Shown here one piece after another: positions 14,303 through 29,400 of a stretch of DNA of 64,000 nt (the stretch's first letter is position 1; each line of letters starts with the position of its first letter). The position numbers and the translations under genes were made by a program. The DNA is taken from contig CANTFG010000248.1 of assembly GCA_947652605.1 (NCBI GenBank), positions 62,001 to 126,000 of the forward strand. Reading direction: 5' to 3'. The notes below the pieces were generated by a model. That model made no database searches. It saw only the letters and a list, made by a program, of their open reading frames with translations, and had not been told where the DNA came from. The stretch is from Elmis aenea (taxonomy: Eukaryota; Arthropoda; Insecta; Coleoptera; Elmidae).

Positions 14303-15831
14303 ATTTTTAATTTTTTAATAACTTTGTAAATTAAATTTCAAAATAGTTGAGACAAACGGCATTATACTAAGAAAAATAAACTCTATAACATACTAAAATT
14401 TGAACAAAATCGTATGAGCCGTTTTCGAGAAAAATTTTCAAAATTTTTAATTTTTTGAATAACTTTGTAAATTAAATTTCAAAATAGTTGAGACAAACGG
14501 CATTATACTAAGAAAAATAAACTCTATAACATACTAAAATTTGAACAAAATCGTATGAGCCGTTTTCGAGAAAAATTTTCAAAATTTTTAATTTTTTTAA
14601 TAACTTTGTAAATTAAATTTCAAAATAGTTGAGACAAACGGCATTATACTAAGAAAAATAAACTCTATAACATACTAAAATTTGAACAAAATCGTATGAG
14701 CCGTTTTCAAAAAAATTTTCAAAATTTTTAATTTTTTGAATAACTTTGTAAATTAAATTTCAAAATAGTTGACACAAACGGCATTATACTAAGAAAAATA
14801 AACTCTATAACATACTAAAATTTGAACAAAATCGTATGAGCCGTTTTCGAGAAAAATTTTCAAAATTTTTAATTTTTTGAATAACTTTGTAAATTACATT
14901 TCAAAATAGTTGAGACAAACGGCATTATACTAAGAAAAATAAACTCTATAACATACTAAAATTTGAACAAAATCGTATGAGCCGTTTTCGAGAAAAATTT
15001 TCAAAATTTTTAATTTTTTGAATAACTTTGTAAATTACATTTCAAAATAGTTGACACAAACGGCATTATACCAAGAAAAATAAACTCTATAACATACTAA
15101 AATTTGAACAAAATCGTATGAGCCGTTTTCGAGAAAAATTTTCAAAATTTTTAATTTTTTGAATAACTTTGTAAATTAAATTTCAAAATAGTTGAGACAA
15201 ACGGCAATATACTAAGAAAAATAAACTCTATAACATACTAAAATTTAAACAAAATCGTATGAGCCGTTTTCGAGAAAAATTTTCAAAATTTTTAATTTTT
15301 TGAATAACTTTGTAAATTAAATTTCAAAATAGTTGAGACAAACTGCAATATACTAAGAAAAATAAACTCTATAACATACTAAAATTTGAACAAAATCGTA
15401 TGAGCCGTTTTCAAAAAAATTTTCAAAATTTTGAATTTTTTGAATAACTTTGTAAATTAAATTTCAAAATAGTTGAGACAAACGGCATTATACTAAGAAA
15501 AATAAACTCTATAACATACTAAAATTTGAACAAAATCGTATGAGCCGTTTTCGAGAAAAATTTTCAAAATTTTTAATTTTTTTAATAACTTTGTAAATTA
15601 AATTTCAAAATAGTTGAGACAAACGGCATTATACTAAGAAAAATAAACTCTATAACATACTAAAATTTGAACAAAATCGTATGAGCCGTTTTCAAAAAAA
15701 TTTTCAAAATTTTTAATTTTTTGAATAACTTTGTAAATTAAATTTCAAAATAGTTGACACAAACGGCATTATACTAAGAAAAATAAACTCTATAACATAC
15801 TAAAATTTGAACAAAATCGTATGAGCCGTTT
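14303..15831 (+). repeat. Segmental duplication, 2813-bp offset, second side
   Basis: This matches 11490-13018 at an offset of 2813 bp (20 monomers minus 7). Upstream of it (14125-14300) the monomer order differs from copy 2. Downstream (about 15834) TTCGAGAAA replaces the TTCAAAAAA found at the source, which ends the match. It shows that blocks recombined at several registers, not in one fixed higher-order period. Confidence 0.6.
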
Positions 15832-18120
15832 TCGAGAAAAATTTTCAAAATTTTTAATTTTTTGAATAACTTTGTAAATTAAATTTCAAAATAGTTGACA
15901 CAAACGGCATTATACTAAGAAAAATAAACTCTATAACATACTAAAATTTGAACAAAATCGTATGAGCCGTTTTCGAGAAAAATTTTCAAAATTTTTAATT
16001 TTTTGAATAACTTTGTAAATTAAATTTCAAAATAGTTGAGACAAACGGCAATATACTAAGAAAAATAAACTCTATAACATACTAAAATTTAAACAAAATC
16101 GTATAAGCCGTTTTCGAGAAAAATTTTCAAAATTTTTAATTTTTAGAATAACTTTGTAAATTAAATTTCAAAATAGTTGAGACAAACGGCATTATACTAA
16201 GAAAAATTAACTCTATAACATACTAAAATTTGAACAAAATCGTATGAGCCGTTATCGAGAAAAATTTTCAAAATTTTTAATTTTTTTAATAACTTTGTAA
16301 ATTAAATTTCAAAATAGTTGAGACAAACGGCATTATACTAAGAAAAATAAACTCTATAACATACTAAAATTTGAACAAAATCGTATGAGCCGTTTTCGAG
16401 AAAAATTTTCAAAATTTTTAATTTTTTGAATAACTTTGTAAATTAAATTTCAAAATAGTTGAGACAAACGGCATTATACTAAGAAAAATAAACTCTATAA
16501 CATACTAAAATTTGAACAAAATCGTATGAGCCGTTTTCAAAAAAATTTTCAAAATTTTTAATTTTTTGAATAACTTTGTAAATTAAATTTTAAAATAGTT
16601 GACACAAACGGCATTATACTAAGAAAAATAAACTCTATAACATACTAAAATTTGAACAAAATCGTATGAGCCGTTTTCGAGAAAAATTTTCAAAATTTTG
16701 AATTTTTTGAATAACTTTGTAAATTAAATTTCAAAATAGTTGAGACAAACGGCATTATACTAAGAAAAATAAACTCTATAACATACTAAAATTTGAACAA
16801 AATCGTATGAGCCGTTTTCGAGAAAAATTTTCAAAATTTTTAATTTTTTTAATAACTTTGTAAATTAAATTTCAAAATAGTTGAGACAAACGGCATTATA
16901 CTAAGAAAAATAAACTCTATAACATACTAAAATTTGAACAAAATCGTATGAGCCGTTTTCAAAAAAATTTTCAAAATTTTTAATTTTTTGAATAACTTTG
17001 TAAATTAAATTTCAAAATAGTTGAGACAAACGGCAATATACTAAGAAAAATAAACTCTATAACATACTAAAATTTAAACAAAATCGTATAAGCCGTTTTC
17101 GAGAAAAATTTTCAAAATTTTTAATTTTTAGAATAACTTTGTAAATTAAATTTCAAAATAGTTGAGACAAACGGCATTATACTAAGAAAAATTAACTCTA
17201 TAACATACTAAAATTTGAACAAAATCGTATGAGCCGTTATCGAGAAAAATTTTCAAAATTTTTAATTTTTTTAATAACTTTGTAAATTAAATTTCAAAAT
17301 AGTTGAGACAAACGGCATTATACTAAGAAAAATAAACTCTATAACATACTAAAATTTGAACAAAATCGTATGAGCCGTTTTCGAGAAAAATTTTCAAAAT
17401 TTTTAATTTTTTGAATAACTTTGTAAATTAAATTTCAAAATAGTTGAGACAAACGGCATTATACTAAAAAAAAAAAACTCTATAACATACTAAAATTTGA
17501 ACAAAATCGTATGAGCCGTTTTCAAAAAAATTTTCAAAATTTTTAATTTTTTGAATAACTTTGTAAATTAAATTTTAAAATAGTTAACACAAACGGCATT
17601 ATACTAAGAAAAATAAACTCTATAACATACTAAAATTTGAACAAAATCGTATGAGCCGTTTTGGAGAAAAATTTTCAAAATTTTGAATTTTTTGAATAAC
17701 TTTGTAAATTAAATTTCAAAATAGTTGAGACAAACGGCATTATACTAAGAAAAATAAACTCTATAACATACTAAAATTTGAACAAAATCGTATGAGCCGT
17801 TTTCGAGAAAAATTTTCAAAATTTTTAATTTTTTGAATAACTTTGTAAATTACATTTCAAAATAGTTGAGACAAACGGCATTATACTAAGAAAAATTAAC
17901 TCTATACATACTAGAATTTGAACCAAATCGTATGAGCCGTTTTCGAGAAAAATTTTCAAAATTTTTAATTTTTTAATAACTTTGTAAATTAAATTTCAAA
18001 ATAGTTGAGACAAACGGCATTATACTAAGAAAAATAAACTCTATAACATACTAAAATTTGAACAAAATCGTATGAGCCGTTTTCGAGAAAAATTTTCAAA
18101 ATTTTTAATTTTTTGAATAA
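15750..18120 (+). repeat. Segmental duplication, 5627-bp offset, first copy
   Basis: About 17 monomers recur at 21377-23747. Checked markers are TATAAGCC at 16100 and 21727 and at 17085 and 22712, GTTAACAC at 17585 and 23212, GTTTTGGAG near 17660 and 23287, and the shortened TTTTTTAATAAC monomer near 17970 and 23597. One difference was seen (AACCAAATC near 17923 versus AACAAAATC). The match ends where the CAAACTGCAATA monomer begins near 18150. Confidence 0.65.
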
Positions 18121-21100
18121 CTTTGTAAATTAAATTTCAAAATAGTTGAGACAAACTGCAATATACTAAGAAAAATAAACTCTATAACATACTAAAATTT
18201 GAACAAAATCGTATGAGCCGTTTTCAAAAAAATTTTCAAAATTTTGAATTTTTTGAATAACTTTGTAAATTAAATTTCAAAATAGTTGAGACAAACGGCA
18301 TTATACTAAGAAAAATAAACTCTATAACATACTAAAATTTGAACAAAATCGTATGAGCCGTTTTCAAAAAAATTTTCAAAATTTTTAATTTTTTGAATAA
18401 CTTTGTAAATTAAATTTCAAAATAGTTGACACAAACGGCATTATACTAAGAAAAATAAACTCTATAACATACTAAAATTTGAACAAAATCGTATGAGCCG
18501 TTTTCGAGAAAAATTTTCAAAATTTTTAATTTTTTGAATAACTTTGTAAATTAAATTTCAAAATAGTTGACACAAACGGCATTATACTAAGAAAAATAAA
18601 CTCTATAACTTACTAAAATTTGAACAAAATCGTATGAGCCGTTTTCGAGAAAAATTTTCAAAATTTTTAATTTTTTGAATAACTTTGTAAATTAAATTTC
18701 AAAATAGTTGAGACAAACGGCAATATACTAAGAAAAATAAACTCTATAACATACTAAAATTTAAACAAAATCGTATAAGCCGTTTTCGAGAAAAATTTTC
18801 AAAATTTTTAATTTTTAGAATAACTTTGTAAATTAAATTTCAAAATAGTTGAGACAAACGGCATTATACTAAGAAAAATTAACTCTATAACATACTAAAA
18901 TTTGAACAAAATCGTATGAGCCGTTATCGAGAAAAATTTTCAAAATTTTTAATTTTTTGAATAACTTTGTAAATTAAATTTCAAAATAGTTGAGACAAAC
19001 GGCATTATACTAAGAAAAATAAACTCTATAACATACTAAAATTTGAACAAAATCGTATGAGCCGTTTTCGAGAAAAATTTTCAAAATTTTTAATTTTTTG
19101 AATAACTTTGTAAATTAAATTTCAAAATAGTTGAGACAAACGGCATTATACTAAGAAAAATAAACTCTATAACATACTAAAATTTGAACAAAATCGTATG
19201 AGCCGTTTTCAAAAAAATTTTCAAAATTTTTAATTTTTTGAATAACTTTGTAAATTAAATTTTAAAATAGTTGACACAAACGGCATTATACTAAGAAAAA
19301 TAAACTCTATAACATACTAAAATTTGAACAAAATCGTATGAGCCGTTTTCGAGAAAAATTTTCAAAATTTTGAATTTTTTGAATAACTTTGTAAATTAAA
19401 TTTCAAAATAGTTGAGACAAACGGCATTATACTAAGAAAAATAAACTCTATAACATACTAAAATTTGAACAAAATCGTATGAGCCGTTTTCGAGAAAAAT
19501 TTTCAAAATTTTTAATTTTTTTAATAACTTTGTAAATTAAATTTCAAAATAGTTGAGACAAACGGCATTATACTAAGAAAAATAAACTCTATAACATACT
19601 AAAATTTGAACAAAATCGTATGAGCCGTTTTCAAAAAAATTTTCAAAATTTTTAATTTTTTGAATAACTTTGTAAATTAAATTTCAAAATAGTTGAGACA
19701 AACGGCAATATACTAAGAAAAATAAACTCTATAACATACTAAAATTTAAACAAAATCGTATAAGCCGTTTTCGAGAAAAATTTTCAAAATTTTTAATTTT
19801 TAGAATAACTTTGTAAATTAAATTTCAAAATAGTTGAGACAAACGGCATTATACTAAGAAAAATAAACTCTATAACATACTAAAATTTGAACAAAATCGT
19901 ATGAGCCGTTTTCGAGAAAAATTTTCAAAATTTTTAATTTTTTGAATAACTTTGTAAATTACATTTCAAAATAGTTGAGACAAACGGCATTATACTAAGA
20001 AAAATTAACTCTATACATACTAGAATTTGAACAAAATCGTATGAGCCGTTTTCGAGAAAAATTTTCAAAATTTTTAATTTTTTAATAACTTTGTAAATTA
20101 AATTTCAAAATAGTTGAGACAAACGGCATTATACTAAGAAAAATAAACTCTATAACATACTAAAATTTGAACAAAATCGTATGAGCCGTTTTCGAGAAAA
20201 ATTTTCAAAATTTTTAATTTTTTGAATAACTTTGTAAATTAAATTTCAAAATAGTTGAGACAAACTGCAATATACTAAGAAAAATAAACTCTATAACATA
20301 CTAAAATTTGAACAAAATCGTATGAGCCGTTTTCAAAAAAATTTTCAAAATTTTGAATTTTTTGAATAACTTTGTAAATTAAATTTCAAAATAGTTGAGA
20401 CAAACGGCATTATACTAAAAAAAATAAACTCTATAACATACTAAAATTTGAACAAAATCGTATGAGCCGTTTTCGAGAAAAATTTTCAAAATTTTTAATT
20501 TTTTTAATAACTTTGTAAATTAAATTTCAAAATAGTTGAGACAAACGGCATTATACTAAGAAAAATAAACTCTATAACATACTAAAATTTGAACAAAATC
20601 GTATGAGCCGTTTTCAAAAAAATTTTCAAAATTTTTAATTTTTTGAATAACTTTGTAAATTAAATTTCAAAATAGTTGACACAAACGGCATTATACTAAG
20701 AAAAATAAACTCTATAACATACTAAAATTTGAACAAAATCGTATGAGCCGTTTTCGAGAAAAATTTTCAAAATTTTTAATTTTTTGAATAACTTTGTAAA
20801 TTAAATTTCAAAATAGTTGACACAAACGGCATTATACTAAGAAAAATAAACTCTATAACATACTAAAATTTGAACAAAATCGTATGAGCCGTTTTCGAGA
20901 AAAATTTTCAAAATTTTTAATTTTTTGAATAACTTTGTAAATTAAATTTCAAAATAGTTGAGACAAACGGCAATATACTAAGAAAAATAAACTCTATAAC
21001 ATACTAAAATTTAAACAAAATCGTATAAGCCGTTTTCGAGAAAAATTTTCAAAATTTTTAATTTTTAGAATAACTTTGTAAATTAAATTTCAAAATAGTT

Positions 21101-21376
21101 GAGACAAACGGCATTATACTAAGAAAAATTAACTCTATAACATACTAAAATTTGAACAAAATCGTATGAGCCGTTATCGAGAAAAATTTTCAAAATTTTT
21201 AATTTTTTTAATAACTTTGTAAATTAAATTTCAAAATAGTTGAGACAAACGGCATTATACTAAGAAAAATAAACTCTATAACATACTAAAATTTGAACAA
21301 AATCGTATGAGCCGTTTTCGAGAAAAATTTTCAAAATTTTTAATTTTTTGAATAACTTTGTAAATTAAATTTCAAA

Positions 21377-23747
21377 ATAGTTGAGACAAACGGCATTATA
21401 CTAAGAAAAATAAACTCTATAACATACTAAAATTTGAACAAAATCGTATGAGCCGTTTTCGAGAAAAATTTTCAAAATTTTTAATTTTTTGAATAACTTT
21501 GTAAATTAAATTTCAAAATAGTTGACACAAACGGCATTATACTAAGAAAAATAAACTCTATAACATACTAAAATTTGAACAAAATCGTATGAGCCGTTTT
21601 CGAGAAAAATTTTCAAAATTTTTAATTTTTTGAATAACTTTGTAAATTAAATTTCAAAATAGTTGAGACAAACGGCAATATACTAAGAAAAATAAACTCT
21701 ATAACATACTAAAATTTAAACAAAATCGTATAAGCCGTTTTCGAGAAAAATTTTCAAAATTTTTAATTTTTAGAATAACTTTGTAAATTAAATTTCAAAA
21801 TAGTTGAGACAAACGGCATTATACTAAGAAAAATTAACTCTATAACATACTAAAATTTGAACAAAATCGTATGAGCCGTTATCGAGAAAAATTTTCAAAA
21901 TTTTTAATTTTTTTAATAACTTTGTAAATTAAATTTCAAAATAGTTGAGACAAACGGCATTATACTAAGAAAAATAAACTCTATAACATACTAAAATTTG
22001 AACAAAATCGTATGAGCCGTTTTCGAGAAAAATTTTCAAAATTTTTAATTTTTTGAATAACTTTGTAAATTAAATTTCAAAATAGTTGAGACAAACGGCA
22101 TTATACTAAGAAAAATAAACTCTATAACATACTAAAATTTGAACAAAATCGTATGAGCCGTTTTCAAAAAAATTTTCAAAATTTTTAATTTTTTGAATAA
22201 CTTTGTAAATTAAATTTTAAAATAGTTGACACAAACGGCATTATACTAAGAAAAATAAACTCTATAACATACTAAAATTTGAACAAAATCGTATGAGCCG
22301 TTTTCGAGAAAAATTTTCAAAATTTTGAATTTTTTGAATAACTTTGTAAATTAAATTTCAAAATAGTTGAGACAAACGGCATTATACTAAGAAAAATAAA
22401 CTCTATAACATACTAAAATTTGAACAAAATCGTATGAGCCGTTTTCGAGAAAAATTTTCAAAATTTTTAATTTTTTTAATAACTTTGTAAATTAAATTTC
22501 AAAATAGTTGAGACAAACGGCATTATACTAAGAAAAATAAACTCTATAACATACTAAAATTTGAACAAAATCGTATGAGCCGTTTTCAAAAAAATTTTCA
22601 AAATTTTTAATTTTTTGAATAACTTTGTAAATTAAATTTCAAAATAGTTGAGACAAACGGCAATATACTAAGAAAAATAAACTCTATAACATACTAAAAT
22701 TTAAACAAAATCGTATAAGCCGTTTTCGAGAAAAATTTTCAAAATTTTTAATTTTTAGAATAACTTTGTATATTAAATTTCAAAATAGTTGAGACAAACG
22801 GCATTATACTAAGAAAAATTAACTCTATAACATACTAAAATTTGAACAAAATCGTATGAGCCGTTATCGAGAAAAATTTTCAAAATTTTTAATTTTTTTA
22901 ATAACTTTGTAAATTAAATTTCAAAATAGTTGAGACAAACGGCATTATACTAAGAAAAATAAACTCTATAACATACTAAAATTTGAACAAAATCGTATGA
23001 GCCGTTTTCGAGAAAAATTTTCAAAATTTTTAATTTTTTGAATAACTTTGTAAATTAAATTTCAAAATAGTTGAGACAAACGGCATTATACTAAAAAAAA
23101 AAAACTCTATAACATACTAAAATTTGAACAAAATCGTATGAGCCGTTTTCAAAAAAATTTTCAAAATTTTTAATTTTTTGAATAACTTTGTAAATTAAAT
23201 TTTAAAATAGTTAACACAAACGGCATTATACTAAGAAAAATAAACTCTATAACATACTAAAATTTGAACAAAATCGTATGAGCCGTTTTGGAGAAAAATT
23301 TTCAAAATTTTGAATTTTTTGAATAACTTTGTAAATTAAATTTCAAAATAGTTGAGACAAACGGCATTATACTAAGAAAAATAAACTCTATAACATACTA
23401 AAATTTGAACAAAATCGTATGAGCCGTTTTCGAGAAAAATTTTCAAAATTTTTAATTTTTTGAATAACTTTGTAAATTACATTTCAAAATAGTTGAGACA
23501 AACGGCATTATACTAAGAAAAATTAACTCTATACATACTAGAATTTGAACAAAATCGTATGAGCCGTTTTCGAGAAAAATTTTCAAAATTTTTAATTTTT
23601 TAATAACTTTGTAAATTAAATTTCAAAATAGTTGAGACAAACGGCATTATACTAAGAAAAATAAACTCTATAACATACTAAAATTTGAACAAAATCGTAT
23701 GAGCCGTTTTCGAGAAAAATTTTCAAAATTTTTAATTTTTTGAATAA
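21377..23747 (+). repeat. Segmental duplication, 5627-bp offset, second copy
   Basis: This is the second copy of the 17-monomer string at 15750-18120. Part of it (from about 22560) also belongs to the next duplication pair with an offset of about 3941 bp, so duplication events overlap. Confidence 0.65.
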
Positions 23748-26100
23748 CTTTGTAAATTAAATTTCAAAATAGTTGAGACAAACGGCATTATACTAAGAAA
23801 AATAAACTCTATAACATACTAAAATTTGAACAAAATCGTATGAGCCGTTTTCGAGAAAAATTTTCAAAATTTTTAATTTTTTGAATAACTTTGTAAATTA
23901 AATTTCAAAATAGTTGAGACAAACGGCATTATACTAAGAAAAATAAACTCTATAACATACTAAAATTTGAACAAAATCGTATGAGCCGTTTTCAAAAAAA
24001 TTTTCAAAATTTTTAATTTTTTGAATAACTTTGTAAATTAAATTTCAAAATAGTTGACACAAACGGCATTATACTAAGAAAAATAAACTCTATAACATAC
24101 TAAAATTTGAACAAAATCGTATGAGCCGTTTTCGAGAAAAATTTTCAAAATTTTTAATTTTTTGAATAACTTTGTAAATTACATTTCAAAATAGTTGAGA
24201 CAAACGGCATTATACTAAGAAAAATAAACTCTATAACATACTAAAATTTGAACAAAATCGTATGAGCCGTTTTCGAGAAAAATTTTCAAAATTTTTAATT
24301 TTTTGAATAACTTTGTAAATTACATTTCAAAATAGTTGACACAAACGGCATTATACCAAGAAAAATAAACTCTATAACATACTAAAATTTGAACAAAATC
24401 GTATGAGCCGTTTTCGAGAAAAATTTTCAAAATTTTTAATTTTTTGAATAACTTTGTAAATTAAATTTCAAAATAGTTGAGACAAACGGCAATATACTAA
24501 GAAAAATAAACTCTATAACATACTAAAATTTAAACAAAATCGTATGAGCCGTTTTCGAGAAAAATTTTCAAAATTTTTAATTTTTTGAATAACTTTGTAA
24601 ATTAAATTTCAAAATAGTTGAGACAAACTGCAATATACTAAGAAAAATAAACTCTATAACATACTAAAATTTGAACAAAATCGTATGAGCCGTTTTCAAA
24701 AAAATTTTCAAAATTTTGAATTTTTTGAATAACTTTGTAAATTAAATTTCAAAATAGTTGAGACAAACGGCATTATACTAAGAAAAATAAACTCTATAAC
24801 ATACTAAAATTTGAACAAAATCGTATGAGCCGTTTTCGAGAAAAATTTTCAAAATTTTTAATTTTTTTAATAACTTTGTAAATTAAATTTCAAAATAGTT
24901 GAGACAAACGGCATTATACTAAGAAAAATAAACTCTATAACATACTAAAATTTGAACAAAATCGTATGAGCCGTTTTCAAAAAAATTTTCAAAATTTTTA
25001 ATTTTTTGAATAACTTTGTAAATTAAATTTCAAAATAGTTGACACAAACGGCATTATACTAAGAAAAATAAACTCTATAACATACTAAAATTTGAACAAA
25101 ATCGTATGAGCCGTTTTCGAGAAAAATTTTCAAAATTTTTAATTTTTTGAATAACTTTGTAAATTAAATTTCAAAATAGTTGACACAAACGGCATTATAC
25201 TAAGAAAAATAAACTCTATAACATACTAAAATTTGAACAAAATCGTATGAGCCGTTTTCGAGAAAAATTTTCAAAATTTTTAATTTTTTGAATAACTTTG
25301 TAAATTAAATTTCAAAATAGTTGAGACAAACGGCAATATACTAAGAAAAATAAACTCTATAACATACTAAAATTTAAACAAAATCGTATAAGCCGTTTTC
25401 GAGAAAAATTTTCAAAATTTTTAATTTTTAGAATAACTTTGTAAATTAAATTTCAAAATAGTTGAGACAAACGGCATTATACTAAGAAAAATTAACTCTA
25501 TAACATACTAAAATTTGAACAAAATCGTATGAGCCGTTATCGAGAAAAATTTTCAAAATTTTTAATTTTTTTAATAACTTTGTAAATTAAATTTCAAAAT
25601 AGTTGAGACAAACGGCATTATACTAAGAAAAATAAACTCTATAACATACTAAAATTTGAACAAAATCGTATGAGCCGTTTTCGAGAAAAATTTTCAAAAT
25701 TTTTAATTTTTTGAATAACTTTGTAAATTAAATTTCAAAATAGTTGAGACAAACGGCATTATACTAAGAAAAATAAACTCTATAACATACTAAAATTTGA
25801 ACAAAATCGTATGAGCCGTTTTCAAAAAAATTTTCAAAATTTTTAATTTTTTGAATAACTTTGTAAATTAAATTTTAAAATAGTTGACACAAACGGCATT
25901 ATACTAAGAAAAATAAACTCTATAACATACTAAAATTTGAACAAAATCGTATGAGCCGTTTTCGAGAAAAATTTTCAAAATTTTGAATTTTTTGAATAAC
26001 TTTGTAAATTAAATTTTAAAATAGTTGAGACAAACGGCATTATACTAAGAAAAATAAACTCTATAACATACTAAAATTTGAACAAAATCGTATGAGCCGT
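22560..26100 (+). repeat. Near-tandem 3.5-kb duplication, first copy (offset about 3941 bp)
   Basis: About 25 monomers recur at about 26500-30045. Markers are TATAAGCC at 22712 and 26652 and at 25385 and 29326, the long A-run after TATACT near 23085 and 27026, TATACCAAG at 24356 and 28297, and CAAACTGC at 24624 and 28565. The offset changes from 3940 to 3941 at the 1-bp deletion near 23597. The copies carry scattered single differences (for example GTTAACAC versus GTTGACAC, TTTTGGAG versus TTTTCGAG), so this duplication looks older than the 4783-bp one. Confidence 0.6.
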
Positions 26101-26499
26101 TTTCGAGAAAAATTTTCAAAATTTTTAATTTTTTTAATAACTTTGTAAATTAAATTTCAAAATAGTTGAGACAAACGGCATTATACTAAGAAAAATAAAC
26201 TCTATAACATACTAAAATTTGAACAAAATCGTATGAGCCGTTTTCAAAAAAATTTTCAAAATTTTTAATTTTTTGAATAACTTTGTAAATTAAATTTCAA
26301 AATAGTTGACACAAACGGCATTATACTAAGAAAAATAAACTCTATAACATACTAAAATTTGAACAAAATCGTATGAGCCGTTTTCGAGAAAAATTTTCAA
26401 AATTTTTAATTTTTTGAATAACTTTGTAAATTAAATTTCAAAATAGTTGACACAAACGGCATTATACTAAGAAAAATAAACTCTATAACATACTAAAAT

Positions 26500-29400
26500 T
26501 TGAACAAAATCGTATGAGCCGTTTTCGAGAAAAATTTTCAAAATTTTTAATTTTTTTAATAACTTTGTAAATTAAATTTCAAAATAGTTGAGACAAACGG
26601 CAATATACTAAGAAAAATAAACTCTATAACATACTAAAATTTAAACAAAATCGTATAAGCCGTTTTCGAGAAAAATTTTCAAAATTTTTAATTTTTAGAA
26701 TAACTTTGTAAATTAAATTTCAAAATAGTTGAGACAAACGGCATTATACTAAGAAAAATTAACTCTATAACATACTAAAATTTGAACAAAATCGTATGAG
26801 CCGTTATCGAGAAAAATTTTCAAAATTTTTAATTTTTTGAATAACTTTGTAAATTAAATTTCAAAATAGTTAAGACAAACGGCATTATACTAAGAAAAAT
26901 AAACTCTATAACATACTAAAATTTGAACAAAATCGTATGAGCCGTTTTCGAGAAAAATTTTCAAAATTTTTAATTTTTTTAATAACTTTGTAAATTAAAT
27001 TTCAAAATAGTTGAGACAAACGGCATTATACTAAAAAAAAAAAACTCTATAACATACTAAAATTTGAACAAAATCGTATGAGCCGTTTTCAAAAAAATTT
27101 TCAAAATTTTTAATTTTTTGAATAACTTTGTAAATTAAATTTTAAAATAGTTGACACAAACGGCATTATACTAAGAAAAATAAACTCTATAACATACTAA
27201 AATTTGAACAAAATCGTATGAGCCGTTTTCGAGAAAAATTTTCAAAATTTTGAATTTTTTGAATAACTTTGTAAATTAAATTTCAAAATAGTTGAGACAA
27301 ACGGCATTATACTAAGAAAAATAAACTCTATAACATACTAAAATTTGAACAAAATCGTATGAGCCGTTTTCGAGAAAAATTTTCAAAATTTTTAATTTTT
27401 TGAATAACTTTGTAAATTACATTTCAAAATAGTTGAGACAAACGGCATTATACTAAGAAAAATTAACTCTATACATACTAGAATTTGAACAAAATCGTAT
27501 GAGCCGTTTTCGAGAAAAATTTTCAAAATTTTTAATTTTTTTAATAACTTTGTAAATTAAATTTCAAAATAGTTGAGACAAACGGCATTATACTAAGAAA
27601 AATAAACTCTATAACATACTAAAATTTGAACAAAATCGTATGAGCCGTTTTCGAGAAAAATTTTCAAAATTTTTAATTTTTTGAATAACTTTGTAAATTA
27701 AATTTCAAAATAGTTGAGACAAACGGCATTATACTAAGAAAAATAAACTCTATAACATACTAAAATTTGAACAAAATCGTATGAGCCGTTTTCGAGAAAA
27801 ATTTTCAAAATTTTTAATTTTTTTAATAACTTTGTAAATTAAATTTCAAAATAGTTGAGACAAACGGCATTATACTAAGAAAAATAAACTCTATAACATA
27901 CTAAAATTTGAACAAAATCGTATGAGCCGTTTTCAAAAAAATTTTCAAAATTTTTAATTTTTTGAATAACTTTGTAAATTAAATTTTAAAATAGTTGACA
28001 CAAACGGCATTATACTAAGAAAAATAAACTCTATAACATACTAAAATTTGAACAAAATCGTATGAGCCGTTTTCGAGAAAAATTTTCAAAATTTTTAATT
28101 TTTTGAATAACTTTGTAAATTACATTTCAAAATAGTTGAGACAAACGGCATTATACTAAGAAAAATAAACTCTATAACATACTAAAATTTGAACAAAATC
28201 GTATGAGCCGTTTTCGAGAAAAATTTTCAAAATTTTTAATTTTTTGAATAACTTTGTAAATTACATTTCAAAATAGTTGACACAAACGGCATTATACCAA
28301 GAAAAATAAACTCTATAACATACTAAAATTTGAACAAAATCGTATGAGCCGTTTTCGAGAAAAATTTTCAAAATTTTTAATTTTTTGAATAACTTTGTAA
28401 ATTAAATTTCAAAATAGTTGAGACAAACGGCAATATACTAAGAAAAATAAACTCTATAACATACTAAAATTTAAACAAAATCGTATGAGCCGTTTTCGAG
28501 AAAAATTTTCAAAATTTTTAATTTTTTGAATAACTTTGTAAATTAAATTTCAAAATAGTTGAGACAAACTGCAATATACTAAGAAAAATAAACTCTATAA
28601 CATACTAAAATTTGAACAAAATCGTATGAGCCGTTTTCAAAAAAATTTTCAAAATTTTGAATTTTTTGAATAACTTTGTAAATTAAATTTCAAAATAGTT
28701 GAGACAAACGGCATTATACTAAGAAAAATAAACTCTATAACATACTAAAATTTGAACAAAATCGTATGAGCCGTTTTCGAGAAAAATTTTCAAAATTTTT
28801 AATTTTTTTAATAACTTTGTAAATTAAATTTCAAAATAGTTGAGACAAACGGCATTATACTAAGAAAAATAAACTCTATAACATACTAAAATTTGAACAA
28901 AATCGTATGAGCCGTTTTCAAAAAAATTTTCAAAATTTTTAATTTTTTGAATAACTTTGTAAATTAAATTTCAAAATAGTTGACACAAACGGCATTATAC
29001 TAAGAAAAATAAACTCTATAACATACTAAAATTTGAACAAAATCGTATGAGCCGTTTTCGAGAAAAATTTTCAAAATTTTTAATTTTTTGAATAACTTTG
29101 TAAATTAAATTTCAAAATAGTTGACACAAACGGCATTATACTAAGAAAAATAAACTCTATAACATACTAAAATTTGAACAAAATCGTATGAGCCGTTTTC
29201 GAGAAAAATTTTCAAAATTTTTAATTTTTTGAATAACTTTGTAAATTAAATTTCAAAATAGTTGAGACAAACGGCAATATACTAAGAAAAATAAACTCTA
29301 TAACATACTAAAATTTAAACAAAATCGTATAAGCCGTTTTCGAGAAAAATTTTCAAAATTTTTAATTTTTAGAATAACTTTGTAAATTAAATTTCAAAAT